A DNA stretch of 60,000 bases from Polytrichum commune (Eukaryota > Streptophyta > Polytrichopsida > Polytrichales > Polytrichaceae): positions 7,070,001 to 7,130,000 of the forward strand of contig OX485809.1 in assembly GCA_950295325.1 (NCBI GenBank), read 5' to 3'. The stretch's first letter is position 1, and each line of letters begins with the position of its first letter. Of this stretch, positions 1-10,238 are shown one piece after another. Made by a program: the position numbers and the translations under genes. The notes below the pieces were generated by a model that saw only the letters and a list, made by a program, of their open reading frames with translations, made no database searches and had not been told where the DNA came from.

Positions 1-482
1 GAAGACAACCCAGCCCGCCCCCTTGTGATCAACCCAAAACCTCCCTCGAACATTTGATAACATCTGCACAAAAACTCCAAAAACTACTCACCTAAACCTC
101 CGAACACCCGTTCTGGAAGCTGCGAGTTGTGGGGATGCAATGTTGTGATGATGAGACAAGGAAGGTTTAGATTTCCGAGAAATTGGTCAATTAGCACTAA
201 CTTAAGTTGAGTATAGATGGTTGAGATTTGCGGAGGTTGGAGGCAAGTGCGGCAGTGAATGGATTCGAAAAGGAAAGCTAAAAAGGAACTAAAAGGAAGC
301 ATGCATGTGAAAAGTGGAGATACGAGTGACAGGTTGACAAAGCCGATGATTGGAGGAAGCTATCGTCGCGTCTGATACATCATGTGCCGCAGTCCGATCG
401 TTGCAGGGATTCATCGTCATCATCATCGTCAACAGTTCCAGATTCTTGTTCCTTTTCTTTTTCACTTTCTCTTCCTTTCTTA
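1..482. other. No gene recognised; left flank
   Basis: Short overlapping open frames occur on both strands, but none has a recognisable domain or a consistent coding bias. The stretch ends at the TTA target duplication of the first MITE. I see nothing else I can support here. Confidence 0.5.
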
Positions 483-485
483 TTA

Positions 486-1390
486 GGGCCACTTCGCACA
501 CGAGCCAAGAGCCGTGACCATGAAATTGTGAAAGCCCAAAAGAAAGTGTCCAAAAGCTGTCCCAAGACACCTCCAAAATCATGTAGTGTGGTCACGGGCC
601 CTCAAGAGTAGTGTGAAGTCATATGTGACCGGGCCCTCAACCAAATGCTATCTCAATGAATTTCTATTCATGTGGGTCCTCACACATGATAAAATAGAAC
701 AAGAAAACGGTAGAACAGTGAGGCTCTGTCCTTTGATATGAAAGACTACAATTGTAGTTGATTACTTTGCTCATGCCAATCCATGGTTATTCATTATACC
801 AAACCTTTCTTGGATTTTGTGCACCTTCTTCTCAAATACGGGTCAAAGATTGAAGCTACTCATTTATCACCCAAAATTTTTTAAATATATAATCAAGAAT
901 TGCCGAAATAACTATAGCTAACTAGATTTCTTTCAATGCATTTTAGGGAGCACTTATATATATATAAAAAAAAAACTATAGTTAACATCCTCATTAAATA
1001 AAGTGGACCAAAAATAACAAGAACAAGTAACGTCCAAGTGTGAACTCAAAGTGGTTAGGAAATTTTCTCTTGAAATGAAGAAGTTGATGCATAGTCTCTA
1101 TCCTACAGACAAAGCCAATAAATCAACAGTTGTGAGCGTTTGGAGTGCCATGGTCTCCCGAATTTGTGTTAGACCTACCTCCAAGAGGTGGTTTTTGAAA
1201 ATAGTCCAAGTGACCATGAAACATGATTCATTTGATGCCATGTAGGAATCCATGTAGACTTCACATCCATCCTCCGTTGGTCTCTCAAGCGTAGTGTGAA
1301 GCGAACTTGGACCGGCTCTTCCATTTCCACCAATGAAAGTGCTTGAAGTGAAATGGTCACAGGCTTTCAGTCTCATGTGTGAAGTGGCCC
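486..1390 (+). mobile_element. PIF/Harbinger-like MITE, family F1 copy 1, carrying an insertion
   Basis: The element starts GGGCCACTTCGCACACGAG and ends in the inverted counterpart GTGTGAAGTGGCCC. It is flanked on both sides by the trinucleotide TTA (483-485 and 1391-1393). A GGGC-type terminal inverted repeat with a 3-bp TTA/TAA target duplication is the established signature of PIF/Harbinger elements. The inverted repeat is about 37 bp and imperfect. Comparison with the copy at 8983-9481, which is in reverse orientation, shows that about 416 bp (703-1118) is extra here. It has no coding capacity and depends on a transposase not seen in this window. Confidence 0.85.
703..1118. other. Insertion inside MITE F1 copy 1
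   Basis: This AT-rich segment is absent from the homologous copy at 8983-9481, where the flanking sequence is continuous (…ATAGAACAAATCAA…). I could not define terminal repeats or a clear target duplication, so its type is unknown. Its edges are accurate to a few bases only. Confidence 0.55.
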
Positions 1391-1799
1391 TTAGAGGTAG
1401 ATGGGTTCACTTCTCCTAAGATGTGAAACACGCGATTTGTTCAAGATGGTTAGCAAATCCAAATCGGGACCAAAGACAATTTCTTCGTAATTTTTGGAGC
1501 TCGTAGGAATATCATATTTAAGGCCTAACCACACGGTCGGTGAGTGACTTGCCTTTGTGTAGTGATTGGTCTAGAGATTTTGATGACCAACACACAAGTG
1601 AAAGTTGTAGTCATTGTTAAATGAATTGTTCTCCAAAGTGGCACCCACGACTCTTGTGGTAGCTTTTAGGAGGTCTACAAGAGGAGGTTGCAATTGAAAA
1701 CATGCAACCACATGGGCGAAAAGTCTTCAAGTTATATGATGATAGGTGTCCGAAAAGATAAAGATCTTCAAAAATTCGCAGGCCAGTTCCTTGCTAGGA

Positions 1800-2040
1800 G
1801 TTGTTGATTCAATGCATGTTGTGTGGTTGGGCCCTTATCAAAGTGAAGATTTTCATGCTCATTACATGGTCATGTAGATTCCCCCAATTAAGTCGACTAT
1901 TGAGCTTAAAATGGTTATCATATTGTGAGAACGTAGTCCATTCTCTTTTAAACACATGACATTTCTTTGGTAGTTGTTCTTGGAGCCACATCAAACCATT
2001 TACGACCCAATATAGGTGTCATATATAAGTTAAATAACCG
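1800..2040 (+). repeat. Dispersed repeat family F16, copy
   Basis: The stretch resembles about eight others in the window through a conserved run of features: a segment like TTCATGCTCATTACATGGTC, then CCCCCAATTAAGTCGACTA, then TTTTAAACACATGAC and a final part about a large 'GAGCCACA' block. Similar stretches lie near 7070, 18520, 45170 and 46510 on the plus strand and near 13190, 14020, 18955 and 41620 on the minus strand. Ends and class are undetermined. Confidence 0.5.
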
Positions 2041-2167
2041 AATATGGTTTGTCTACCTTCACCATTTGGTGTTTTGGGGTGATCCAGGAGGAGGATAACT
2101 TTCTCAAAGCGTGATTATTTGGTTCACAAGGTGTTGTTCCGTGATTGAGAAAGGTGGTGAGTTCTCA

Positions 2168-2505
2168 ATAATCGATCACTCATCCTAAAGCATAAGGGTT
2201 GTTGAAACTCATCAAAAAAATTCATCCATGGAGGCACGATGCCGTCCACAAATCCAAAATTCTATCCATGAACTAATTGGTTATGATCGATAATCAATTC
2301 AAATAGGTGAATGACTCATCATCCACTCCCCTCTCATTGGTTGACATGTCCACAATGTAAAGTCCTTTAACTAATTTGTACTAGATAACCATCAATAGGA
2401 GAATGGATGACAAGTTGCAGCAACTGTGAGTCATCCACCTACTTGAGTTGGTTATCGGTCGTAAATGATCAACTCATGGACATAGTATGGGAATTGTGGA
2501 TGATA
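2168..2505. mobile_element. Foldback (long-TIR) element, family F8
   Basis: The left arm around CCATGAACTAATTGGTTATG (2268 on) reappears in inverted form around 2420-2490, giving imperfect arms of roughly 80 bp and a short centre. A second copy at 53868-54445 is interrupted by another transposon. There is no open frame of note, so it is a non-autonomous foldback MITE. I saw no clear target duplication. Confidence 0.65.
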
Positions 2506-3331
2506 TCATGTCTATTAGATGAAAACCCTATTGTTTTGGATGAAGGATAGGTTATGTAGTGTAAATGGTGAGTGTTGTACACTACATAAGGGCCCACCAT
2601 CAAAACTAGAGGGATGTTTTATGTAACAACCTTTAGCAGTTGATCATATCCTTCATCATGTGGTCCAGATTATACTAAAGAGTTTTATGCTTTTGAAGGC
2701 CCTTGGATTGGGACCTTCTATGTATATGGGCCAATGTGAGCCCTAAACCCCCCACCCTTAAGCATTGTAATCCGGGTGGGAGCCTTGGGCTGACATGTAT
2801 CACCACACACCTTTTCCCTCAACCACCATCCATTTACTGCCTCTGAATGTAGGACAATGTGCACACCCATCTCGTAACAAGAAGGCAATCCACACTGGCA
2901 TTGTTACAAATGCTCGAGATCTCACTAATCCACCCCATTGACAGTGGTTTATACCTGCTACACCAGATGACTTCGAATTGAATCCACTTCAAACATTCAA
3001 GTGGAACAAAACACCTAAGCTTGCCTAGGCTAATTAAATTTCTAAGGTAGTCCTTCCCACTACCGGCCTAACAATCCCTACACTAATTGCTACTCACACC
3101 TACACTAATTTCCACCACTCCAGCGCTAACTCCCGAGCCTCTGCACCCAGCAAGGCTTAAGGGCTCCCCTGCAACCAGCTGTCCTTCCTCTCTCAGGCTA
3201 ACAGACTGTGCTCTTGGTTGCGGCTGCTCCTCCCTCACTCCGCTGGAACCGATGTCGCCCTTGCTGGACCAGGGGCCTAGTCGATCCTCCCAGCTTCCTT
3301 CCACCACTTACCTCCTTGCCTATGCTGGCTG

Positions 3332-3565
3332 ATACCAGGGCCACACCGGTAGGCCCAGCCAAAAACACCATCCCTACGTATTATCCGGGAATACAAGGCT
3401 GGGATTTCAGATGGCTGGAGCTGTTGGTTGCATGCTCCCCGCCTTCTTCTAGCCACTCCAGTAGCTTCAGCCATCTGAAATCCCAACCCTATATTCCCGG
3501 CGAATACGTAGGGCTGGTGTTTCTGTCTATTGGAGCTGTTGGGCATACCGGTGTGGCCCTGGTAT
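3332..3565 (+). mobile_element. Near-palindromic foldback element F7, copy 1 (234 bp)
   Basis: It begins ATACCAGGGCCACACCGGT and ends in the exact 19-base reverse complement. Almost the whole element folds back on itself, with arms of about 100 bp and a centre near 3440-3455. The next copy, 76 bp downstream, is the same length and lies in the opposite orientation. I saw no convincing target duplication. The transcript would form a long hairpin. Confidence 0.85.
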
Positions 3566-3641
3566 GAAGGTGCCGCTTCCTCGCAGCTGGCAATGCGGCT
3601 GCAATTTTGAGCAAACCCCAGTGGCCACCCTTCCCACTCTC

Positions 3642-3875
3642 ATACCAGGGCCACACCAAAAACCCTAGCAGCTCCAGTAGACAGATACACCAGCCCTACG
3701 TATTCTCCGGGAATCCAGGGCTGAGATTTCAGATGGTTGGAGCTACTGGAGTGGCTGGAAGAAGGCGGGTAGCCTGCAACCAGTAGCTCCAGCCATCTGA
3801 AATCCCAGCCCTGTATTCCCAGAGAATACGTAGGGCTGGTGTTTCTGGCTGGGCCTACCGGTGTGGCCCTGGTAT
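3642..3875 (-). mobile_element. Near-palindromic foldback element F7, copy 2 (234 bp, inverted)
   Basis: Reading this element on the minus strand reproduces copy 1 with scattered mismatches, mainly near the left end, where ATACCAGGGCCACACC is followed by AAAAACCC instead of GGT. The length is exactly 234 bp again. The right end retains the intact ACCGGTGTGGCCCTGGTAT. The two copies together form a larger inverted structure spanning 3332-3875. Confidence 0.85.
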
Positions 3876-4560
3876 CACACCCCTCCCAGTCCTCCTTCCG
3901 ACCGCTGATCCCACATTCGGCTGCACCCTCCTCCTCCGCACTGCTTCATGTCACCCCAATTCATTTTATGATTCCCCTGCGAATGCTTTCTCGCAAGCTC
4001 CCCTTGCGGCCAAGCTATCCCCTTGATTCAGATGTGCTCCCACTTTCCAGCCTCCACCACTGTGCAGAACTTAGCACCTCTCAACAGAGTTTCACATTCT
4101 AAGGTCAAACTCGTCCTTCCCGAGGTCACACCTTTCGATTCAGACCTCATTTCCCAATCCCTTTAGCTGCTCAGGCACAATGCCTGAAACCGCCTCTAAT
4201 TTCTCCGCACACTGAAATCGATCAGGAAGACTTAGCTTACAAGGTTGTTCCCTCCCCTTCTTTCATTCCTGAATTGGCCCTCGGCCGGTGGAAATTCGCC
4301 GCTTCCAATGCTGGCGACTCGCATTCCTCCTCTCCTCATGAATTCGCCGCCATCTCCACCCTCCTGGCCACCTCAAGGCGGCTGGCTGTGGTTGCCACCC
4401 CGTTCTCGCTCTCTGCCTCCTCTCCGCCGCTCTCCTTACGCACACTCTCCTTCTGCGGCAGTTGCCACTCCAACCCCCTGTCCGAGTCCCTAGACCCGCA
4501 ATCTTCTAGGGTGCAGTGGCACCATACCCAATTCGAACAGTAACCGAGCCCATTTAAGCT

Positions 4561-6443
4561 ACATGAACCCCAGGTTACAAGGCCTAAGGTCCGAGACTAA
4601 GGAACCCCTTTAATTACCTCCTAGACAATCCCCTTACCCCCACTTCCATTATTCAAGTACTAAGTAAGAACATCATGTGTCTAAACTTAATTTTAACACA
4701 ACTACAAATCTCCACTCTTTTTATGTTTTAATTAATTGATAAAAAAAACCCAAAACCTAAGCTTTAATGTATTTTTCAGCTTGAGAACACATGTGGGCAC
4801 ATACAACTTATGTATGTTTTATAAGTTGTCATGGGTTGTCCCCGCGGAATGTTGCACATGCTTGACCTACCTCTGGGAGCGATCATGAAAAACTCCCCTA
4901 CAATCCCAGCCAACAATCCCCATGCTTTCATTCATTGAAAAATGTACCCTCATGTAACTTCCAACGGGGGCCGTGACACTCCCAAACAATGACAATTCAA
5001 CGATTTCCAAGAGCCATGGGTTGATGATAGTTTTTGTGTAAACATGCCATTATCTAATTCATAACCATCTCCTACCCTACTTTCAATATAGATTGTCCAT
5101 CTTCATGATTGGAGGGTTTAGATTCAAAGGTCCAAAATGGTTGGGCCCCATAACCATGTTTGGGCCTCCCTCATGGGTTGATTGGTCCTTAACCTATCAT
5201 TTACAATTGAATTTCACCAAGGTTAACTGTTAATGGAATGCATGAGTATTATTTCCAAAGGTGGTCAAAGTTCAAGATTAACTAGGCGGATGGTTGTTTC
5301 TTGTATTGCACTTGAATGTCATTTTTGGAGCTTGTTTAATTTGAGGTATTGCCCAAATTGCTAAAATGTTGGTATTTACAATAAACAATGCTCATGTGCA
5401 AGTAATTTTGCCACATCACACAAGTCTTATGCTCATCTTACTACATACTTCCATGTGCCGGCCGTTCCAACAAAGCTTTGGTTGGGATGTTCTAACATTT
5501 TGTTGGTAGAGCATTTTCATGTGGAGTAGAGGGCAACCATGCAGGTTAGAATGTGGGCATCTTCCTATTCACCCATTTTGAATGTTGCATGAGTATATGA
5601 TGAACTTTCTATCTCGAGCTCTCAAAATATGAGGAATTTGGGGACTGTTTGAATAATGAGAACATGCCATAATGCAAACATTTAGTGTAGAGTCAACAAT
5701 ATCGGGTCCACACCAACATGCTTTTGTGAATTGTTCTTTTTGCTTTCAAATGAACATCATTTTCTAGTTGGGAAATAACGTGGTGATCAAGTGACCTTCC
5801 ACAAACTTCAACTCCCCCCTGCAATTATGTTAGCCATCAGTTAATCTTGTTGTTCCATGGAGTAATTTTTTGAGCACATTTCCTTGTGAACATGGGCGAA
5901 GGGGGGGGGGTGTCAATAAATAAATAAATAAAACTTTTGCGTTTCTTGTACGCTAACATGCAATGTTTGCTCACCACTACCACACCTTATATGTGCAAAG
6001 AAGGTGGCAAAAGTGGCTTAAATGCCTATTGTTAAATAAATGGACCTATATGTAAAAGTTATAAACATGGTTATGTGGTCTTTGTATGTTTATTAAATAA
6101 TTCAATTTTGTTTGGGTTTGGGTTTGAATGCTAATGAAGGGGGTTTCATGGGAGTTTCTTTTTGAGTTATATCTTAATGAGTATGATATGTGTTAGGTGT
6201 CTCATGGAGATTTGGGAGAATGATTTCATTAGTTTGTAATGTTGCAGGTAGTTATATTGAGGTCTATAAGGCATTTGGTGGTTTGGGTATGGACAATGAC
6301 CCTAATACTTGTAGTAATGACTATTGGCGGTAGGATGGTCCATCCTTGTTGAGTGAGTAGAGATTGGAGTATGGCATATTTGATAACATAATAACATCTT
6401 GCATGTGACTTTTTGTTTGTTTGGGTATGTATTTTTTGAAGAA
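4561..6443. other. No gene recognised
   Basis: AT-rich sequence with scattered similarity to other anonymous repeats, a G10 run near 5891 and a short AAAT microsatellite near 5916. No open frame shows a recognisable domain. Confidence 0.5.
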
Positions 6444-6662
6444 CTACACTATTGTCTAATTAGTGGTGGTTCCCGTTTGGAGTTACGCATTGCCATAACA
6501 ATCTATTAAGAAAATCATTTTCCACTCAAGTAAAATAAGTAGTTCGTATGCACACTGAAGAATATGATATAAAATAATTGGTAAAATCAATAATGTCGGT
6601 AAAAGTCTTAGCAACACGTAACTCCAAATCGTAACCCACACTAATTATACAAAATATTGTAG
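6444..6662. mobile_element. MITE with CTACA…TGTAG ends, family E copy 1
   Basis: The element begins CTACACTATTGTCTAATTAG and ends in an inverted counterpart finishing TGTAG. The inverted repeats extend about 50 bp and include GTTTGGAGTTACGCATTGC on the left and its complement GCAACACGTAACTCC on the right. Length is 219 bp. Other members lie at 17430-17653, 46800-47028, 47098-47308 and 49077-49297. No coding capacity and no clear target duplication. Confidence 0.75.
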
Positions 6663-6870
6663 CAAAAGGAGAGGGAGGTGTCCTAGGTGCTGCAAGGGTG
6701 GGTTTCCTTACTCAAACTAGAATATGGTGGGTGAGTGGCCTACATAGGAATTCATCATAAGGGTCCTTGGTGGCGTATGTGTAGGTCACCTAACTTACTC
6801 GGGAAAGGAGGGACAACCGCCTTTCCTTGTAAGGGAAGTGAAGAGAAGGTATTGAAAGCATGAACGACCA

Positions 6871-6873
<3 letters not shown>

Positions 6874-6913
<40 letters not shown>
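6874..6913. repeat. (GA)n microsatellite
   Basis: An uninterrupted run of about 20 GA units. A second, slightly longer run lies at 15105-15151. Confidence 0.95.
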
Positions 6914-6916
<3 letters not shown>

Positions 6917-7069
6917 ATGGTATTTTAACATGTGGGATAAAATATCAAACTCTTGGATAGATGTGTCTATATTTGGTTGAAAGTATGCAAAATGTTCCAT
7001 GTGTGGCTTTGTCACTTCAATGATTGTCGCCATTTTCGTATGAATATAATAATCATCATCAAAATAAAA

Positions 7070-7250
7070 GATGTTTGTGTTCATTAAATGGTTATACAAG
7101 TCTCCTCCAATCATGTTGACTACCTATTGAACCTAGGATAATTTTGAAAATGTGAGCACGCAATCTAATCCCTTTTAGACACATGCTCTTTTGGCATTTG
7201 TTTATGAAGCCACACCAAACCAATGATTTAAAATTTCATGTTTTCAAGAG
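7070..7250 (+). repeat. Dispersed repeat family F16, copy
   Basis: It contains CCAATCATGTTGACTACC, then CCCTTTTAGACACATGCTC and GAAGCCACACCAAACCAA, in the same order as the copies near 1800 and 18520. Ends not determined. Confidence 0.5.
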
Positions 7251-7381
7251 AGGAGCATTAGCTACAATTATTGGAGTGACAAAGCCATATATGAATGATT
7301 GTACAAATTTCCATCCAAATTTAGTGATCTTGTCCAATTTTTTATGATATGAGAGATAGTTTGGCTATTTCATCCACAAAA

Positions 7382-7396
7382 ATCATGCACTAATCA
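7382..7396. repeat. Target-site duplication of LINE-1 copy (left)
   Basis: ATCATGCACTAATCA occurs here and, without mismatch, at 8798-8812. The two 15-bp copies bracket the LINE insertion exactly and show the insertion is recent. Confidence 0.95.
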
Positions 7397-8797
7397 GATA
7401 GATAGATAGAAACTCCGGTCCCTTTTAGGGGCCGGCGTGAATAGAGTGTCCGTTCGTAATGCCAACAACCCGATGCCCACAGGACATGGGGAAGCTGGGA
7501 CAAAACTACTCTCCTCTTTCGAGGATGGACACTATAGTAACCGAGAAACAAATAACGTGGGCCGATCATGGCCCACGGCGGTGCATGCCTTTTAGGTATA
7601 ATTAGTGTTTTTGTTATGAGAGTGAACACCAAGTCATGATTCCTCGGTTGGTTGTGGGAGGATGTTTGAGTTAAGACGTTCCGGGTTCGATTTCAGTCGA
7701 GTCCGTATGATCGTCTAAAATGTAACGCGTGACTTGGTGCTGCAAATGAGTAAAAGGCAGGAAATTTGTACCAACCAACCGGCACCAATCCCTCATTCTG
7801 AGCTGTAAATAGATACTAAATATTATATAAGTTTTATGGGTTTTATGGAGGGTGTAAGTTTTGGGGGAGCGGTTGGTGGTTTTCAATTCTCCTCTTATGG
7901 AGGAGGATGGACATGGCATATTGTATTGCAATGGTATTAATGTTTTTAAAGGTATTTTTGATGGTAACCAGGGGTATTTTGAGATTTTCTTCTAGTATTT
8001 TCATAGATGGGATGTGGGCCGTAGCTCAGGCCCCAGCTGTGATGACAATAAGTGGTTCGATTTTCCATCCTCTGGAAGCGATACTATCAATCAAAGGTTT
8101 GTATTTGTTGTTTTTTGCTTCTATTGTTTCTGGGGAAAATCTGTCGTTACAATATGTGAATTCAATAAATTGTATGGTGAGGTTAGGGTCAATGTCAATG
8201 GGAGGGTCATTTTGATATGGTAATCCTTTAACGCAGAGTATATCAGGTCGAAATCTTGCGTTGCAATGACATCTTTGTGTGTTACATGTGCAGGGGAGTA
8301 GCCAATTGGGGACTGTATTTTCTTGGGGGTTATTATTGAAGGTACCGGCATTCATGAGAGTAAAACATCGGGGTTTTTCGGACGAGATTAGAAGCTTCCT
8401 AATTTCTCCGACTGCTTTGTTATGTCTTTTAATTCGTAGTGAGTGTATATGTTGTTGGTTGCATTTCAGTAGAACATGTAGCCAAGTATCTGGATCGTTT
8501 GAATTGCATATAGGGCATGTGATAGAGGGGTACCTCTGGTGACCGAAGAACATTTGTTTTCTAGCATTACCCATGTATGTTCCTGTGCGGAATTTAATAA
8601 GGCAGGATTTTTGTTTGTCTGTGATTAAGGGATTTGTCCAGAATTCGTTGGATAGTTCTTTGTCAATGTCTATATTTTCTGTCCATTTACACGTGTTGGG
8701 GGTTTGTGTGGCCATGATTGCTATATTGGTTTCCCTATCATATTTTTTAATTTGTTTTTCTAAGAATCTTACTGGGCCTTTGTCTGGGACGTCTGCC
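7397..8797 (-). mobile_element. 5'-truncated LINE insertion (1401 bp), copy 1
   Basis: The insertion is bounded by a perfect 15-bp direct repeat (7382-7396 and 8798-8812), which is the hallmark of target-primed reverse transcription. It lies on the minus strand and is truncated at its 5' end, keeping only the C-terminal part of the ORF (7843-8797) and a 3' untranslated region ending in TATC repeats at 7397. The last ~141 bp (7397-7537) also form the 3' end of the SINE at 9735-10103. The protein segment is homologous to the C-terminus of the older LINE at 20700-26145. Confidence 0.92.
7843..8797 (-). pseudogene. LINE C-terminal ORF fragment: CCHC zinc motif plus restriction-like endonuclease
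   Basis: The frame is open from 8797 to a TGA at 8026-8028, then continues in the same frame for 60 more codons to TAA at 7843-7845. It carries a CCHC motif (CPIC…H…LLKC) followed by RIKRHNKAV. It then has RPDI, and about 23 residues later FIEFTYCNDR, then KNNKYKPL. This order (CCHC, RHN, PD…E…K) is the known layout of the C-terminal restriction-like endonuclease domain of some non-LTR retrotransposons. The apparent start ATG lies in the flanking target duplication, so it is not the element's own start. The older LINE also aligns past the TGA, so the stop is probably a recent mutation rather than the true end. The fragment lacks APE, RT and RNase H and is non-functional. Confidence 0.85.
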
Positions 8798-8812
8798 ATC
8801 ATGCACTAATCA
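8798..8812. repeat. Target-site duplication of LINE-1 copy (right)
   Basis: Exact copy of 7382-7396 (ATCATGCACTAATCA). Confidence 0.95.
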
Positions 8813-8982
8813 CAAAATGTTTCATTTTCATTTTAAGAATCGTAAATCACTCGCACATAGCCGCATTCAAAAAATCATCGCACCAAATTTCCAGCCAAAA
8901 TACACAACATGTATGTACTGTACGTTTTAGTGTTGCTTTCACCTTTCAAAAGGTCTTTCCGTTTTGTGATTGGGAAACCTTG

Positions 8983-9481
8983 GGGTCACTTCACACACAA
9001 GACTGAGAGCCCATGAGCATTACACTTCAAGCACTCTCATTGATGGCAAAGGCGGAGCCGGTCCAAGTTCGCTTCACACTAGGCTTGAGGGATCAACGGA
9101 GTACGTGAATGCAAGATGGATGTAAAGTCTACATGGATTCCTACATGGCATTGAATAAATAATGTGTCATGGTCACTTGGACTATTTTCAAAAACCACCT
9201 CTTGTAGGTAGGTCTAACACAAAATTGGGAGACTATGGCACTTAGAACGCTAACAACCATTGATTTGTTCTATTTTATCATGTGTAAGGGCCCACATGAA
9301 TAGAAATTCATTGAAATAGCATTTGGTTGAGGGCCCGGTCACATATGGCTTCACACTACACTAGAGAGTCCGTGACCACACTACATGATTATGAAGGTGA
9401 ATTGGGACGGCCTTTGAACACTTTCTTTTGGGCTCTCACAATTTCTTGGTCACAGCTCTTGGCTCGTGTGTGAAGTGGCAC
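8983..9481 (-). mobile_element. PIF/Harbinger-like MITE, family F1 copy 2
   Basis: It is the reverse-orientation homologue of 486-1390 without that copy's internal insertion (about 500 bp). Ends are GGGTCACTTCACACACAAG and GTGTGAAGTGGCAC. TTA follows on the right (9482-9484), but the left flank is a degenerate TTG. Interior similarity to copy 1 is high and collinear. Confidence 0.8.
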
Positions 9482-9745
9482 TTATTGAATAGTTACCAAT
9501 TTAAATATTGTTTTACTTGATGCTGAATTTTGTCCATACTTTTTGTGTTGTTTGTTTTAATCAATGTGATACACTTTGAAATTCTTTCAAACATTGGCGT
9601 GGTTGGTTCATAAACCTTTTGCAAACATTGCATCAAATTACAAAGACAACTGCAACTGTACTTGGGGTCACTTTACATTAGAACTTGAGGGCCCTTGAGC
9701 CATGGTATACACATTTTGGGATTAGTCAAGAAGCACCACGGGCCT

Positions 9746-9756
9746 TGGCTTGGTGG
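9746..9756 (+). promoter_or_regulatory. Pol III box A-like element of the SINE
   Basis: TGGCTTGGTGG resembles the tRNA box A consensus TRGYNNARNGG and lies 11 bp inside the SINE's 5' end. Confidence 0.75.
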
Positions 9757-9789
9757 TTAGGGCTCATGGCCCCCAATGAGGAGGTTGTG

Positions 9790-9800
9790 GGTTCTATTCC
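9790..9800 (+). promoter_or_regulatory. Pol III box B-like element of the SINE
   Basis: GGTTCTATTCC matches the box B consensus GGTTCRANNCC with one central change and lies 34 bp after box A. Confidence 0.8.
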
Positions 9801-10238
9801 CCATGCCGGCGTGGTGCTCACCACCTTAGTCCACCCAACTATGGTGGGGGGGTCCTTGGACCTTGTTGTATGGGTACCTCAAAGGCCTTTGGGGGGATAC
9901 CATGTCCGGTATCTTCAAGGCACTAGTGGCTAGCTAGGAACTAGTATAGTGTGTCACTATAGTGTCCATTCTCGAAAGGGGAGAGTAGTATTGTCCCAAT
10001 GTCCCCTTGTCCAGTGGGCATCGGGTCATTGGCATTACGAACGGACACTTTATTCACGCCGGCCCCTTAAAAGGGACTGGAGTTTCTATCTATCTATCTA
10101 TCTAGTCAAGAAGCCGGAGACAATCCAAGTTCACTTTACACTAGACCATGAGGGACTCAAGAATGTATGAAAAAATTGCATGGCGTCTTACATGGGAGTA
10201 AGTGGAATACATTTCATGGCCTACCAAATATTGTGTTA

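Larger units (their letters stand above)
2990..4560. other. GC-rich, CpG-bearing pocket without an identified gene
   Basis: Base composition changes sharply here: the plus strand is pyrimidine-rich and CpG is frequent, unlike the AT-rich flanks. Open frames such as 4274-4543 (+, 89 codons) and 3839-4102 (+, 87 codons) are Ser/Pro/Leu-rich and have no recognisable domain. Two foldback elements (3332-3565 and 3642-3875) sit inside. It could be a captured host-gene fragment, a decayed gag-like region or a 5' leader. I cannot decide among these from sequence alone. Confidence 0.4.
9735..10103 (+). mobile_element. tRNA-derived SINE (369 bp) with TATC-repeat tail
   Basis: The element is flanked by the perfect 11-bp duplication AGTCAAGAAGC (9724-9734 and 10104-10114). 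Its head carries RNA polymerase III boxes: TGGCTTGGTGG (9746-9756, box A-like) and GGTTCTATTCC (9790-9800, box B-like), spaced as in a tRNA gene. After a unique middle, the last ~148 bp (9956-10103) match the 3' end of the LINE at 7397-8797 with the same TATC tail. It encodes no protein. Such SINEs depend on a partner LINE for retrotransposition, and here the probable partner sits 0.9 kb away. Confidence 0.93.

Noticed and set aside
3208-3567. 119-codon open frame across the GC-rich pocket
   Set aside because: Its second half lies inside the near-palindromic foldback element, and equally long frames exist on the other strand because of the palindrome.
9735-9810. tRNA gene
   Set aside because: Boxes A and B are present, but the segment is the head of a 369-bp SINE with its own target duplication and no proper acceptor stem.
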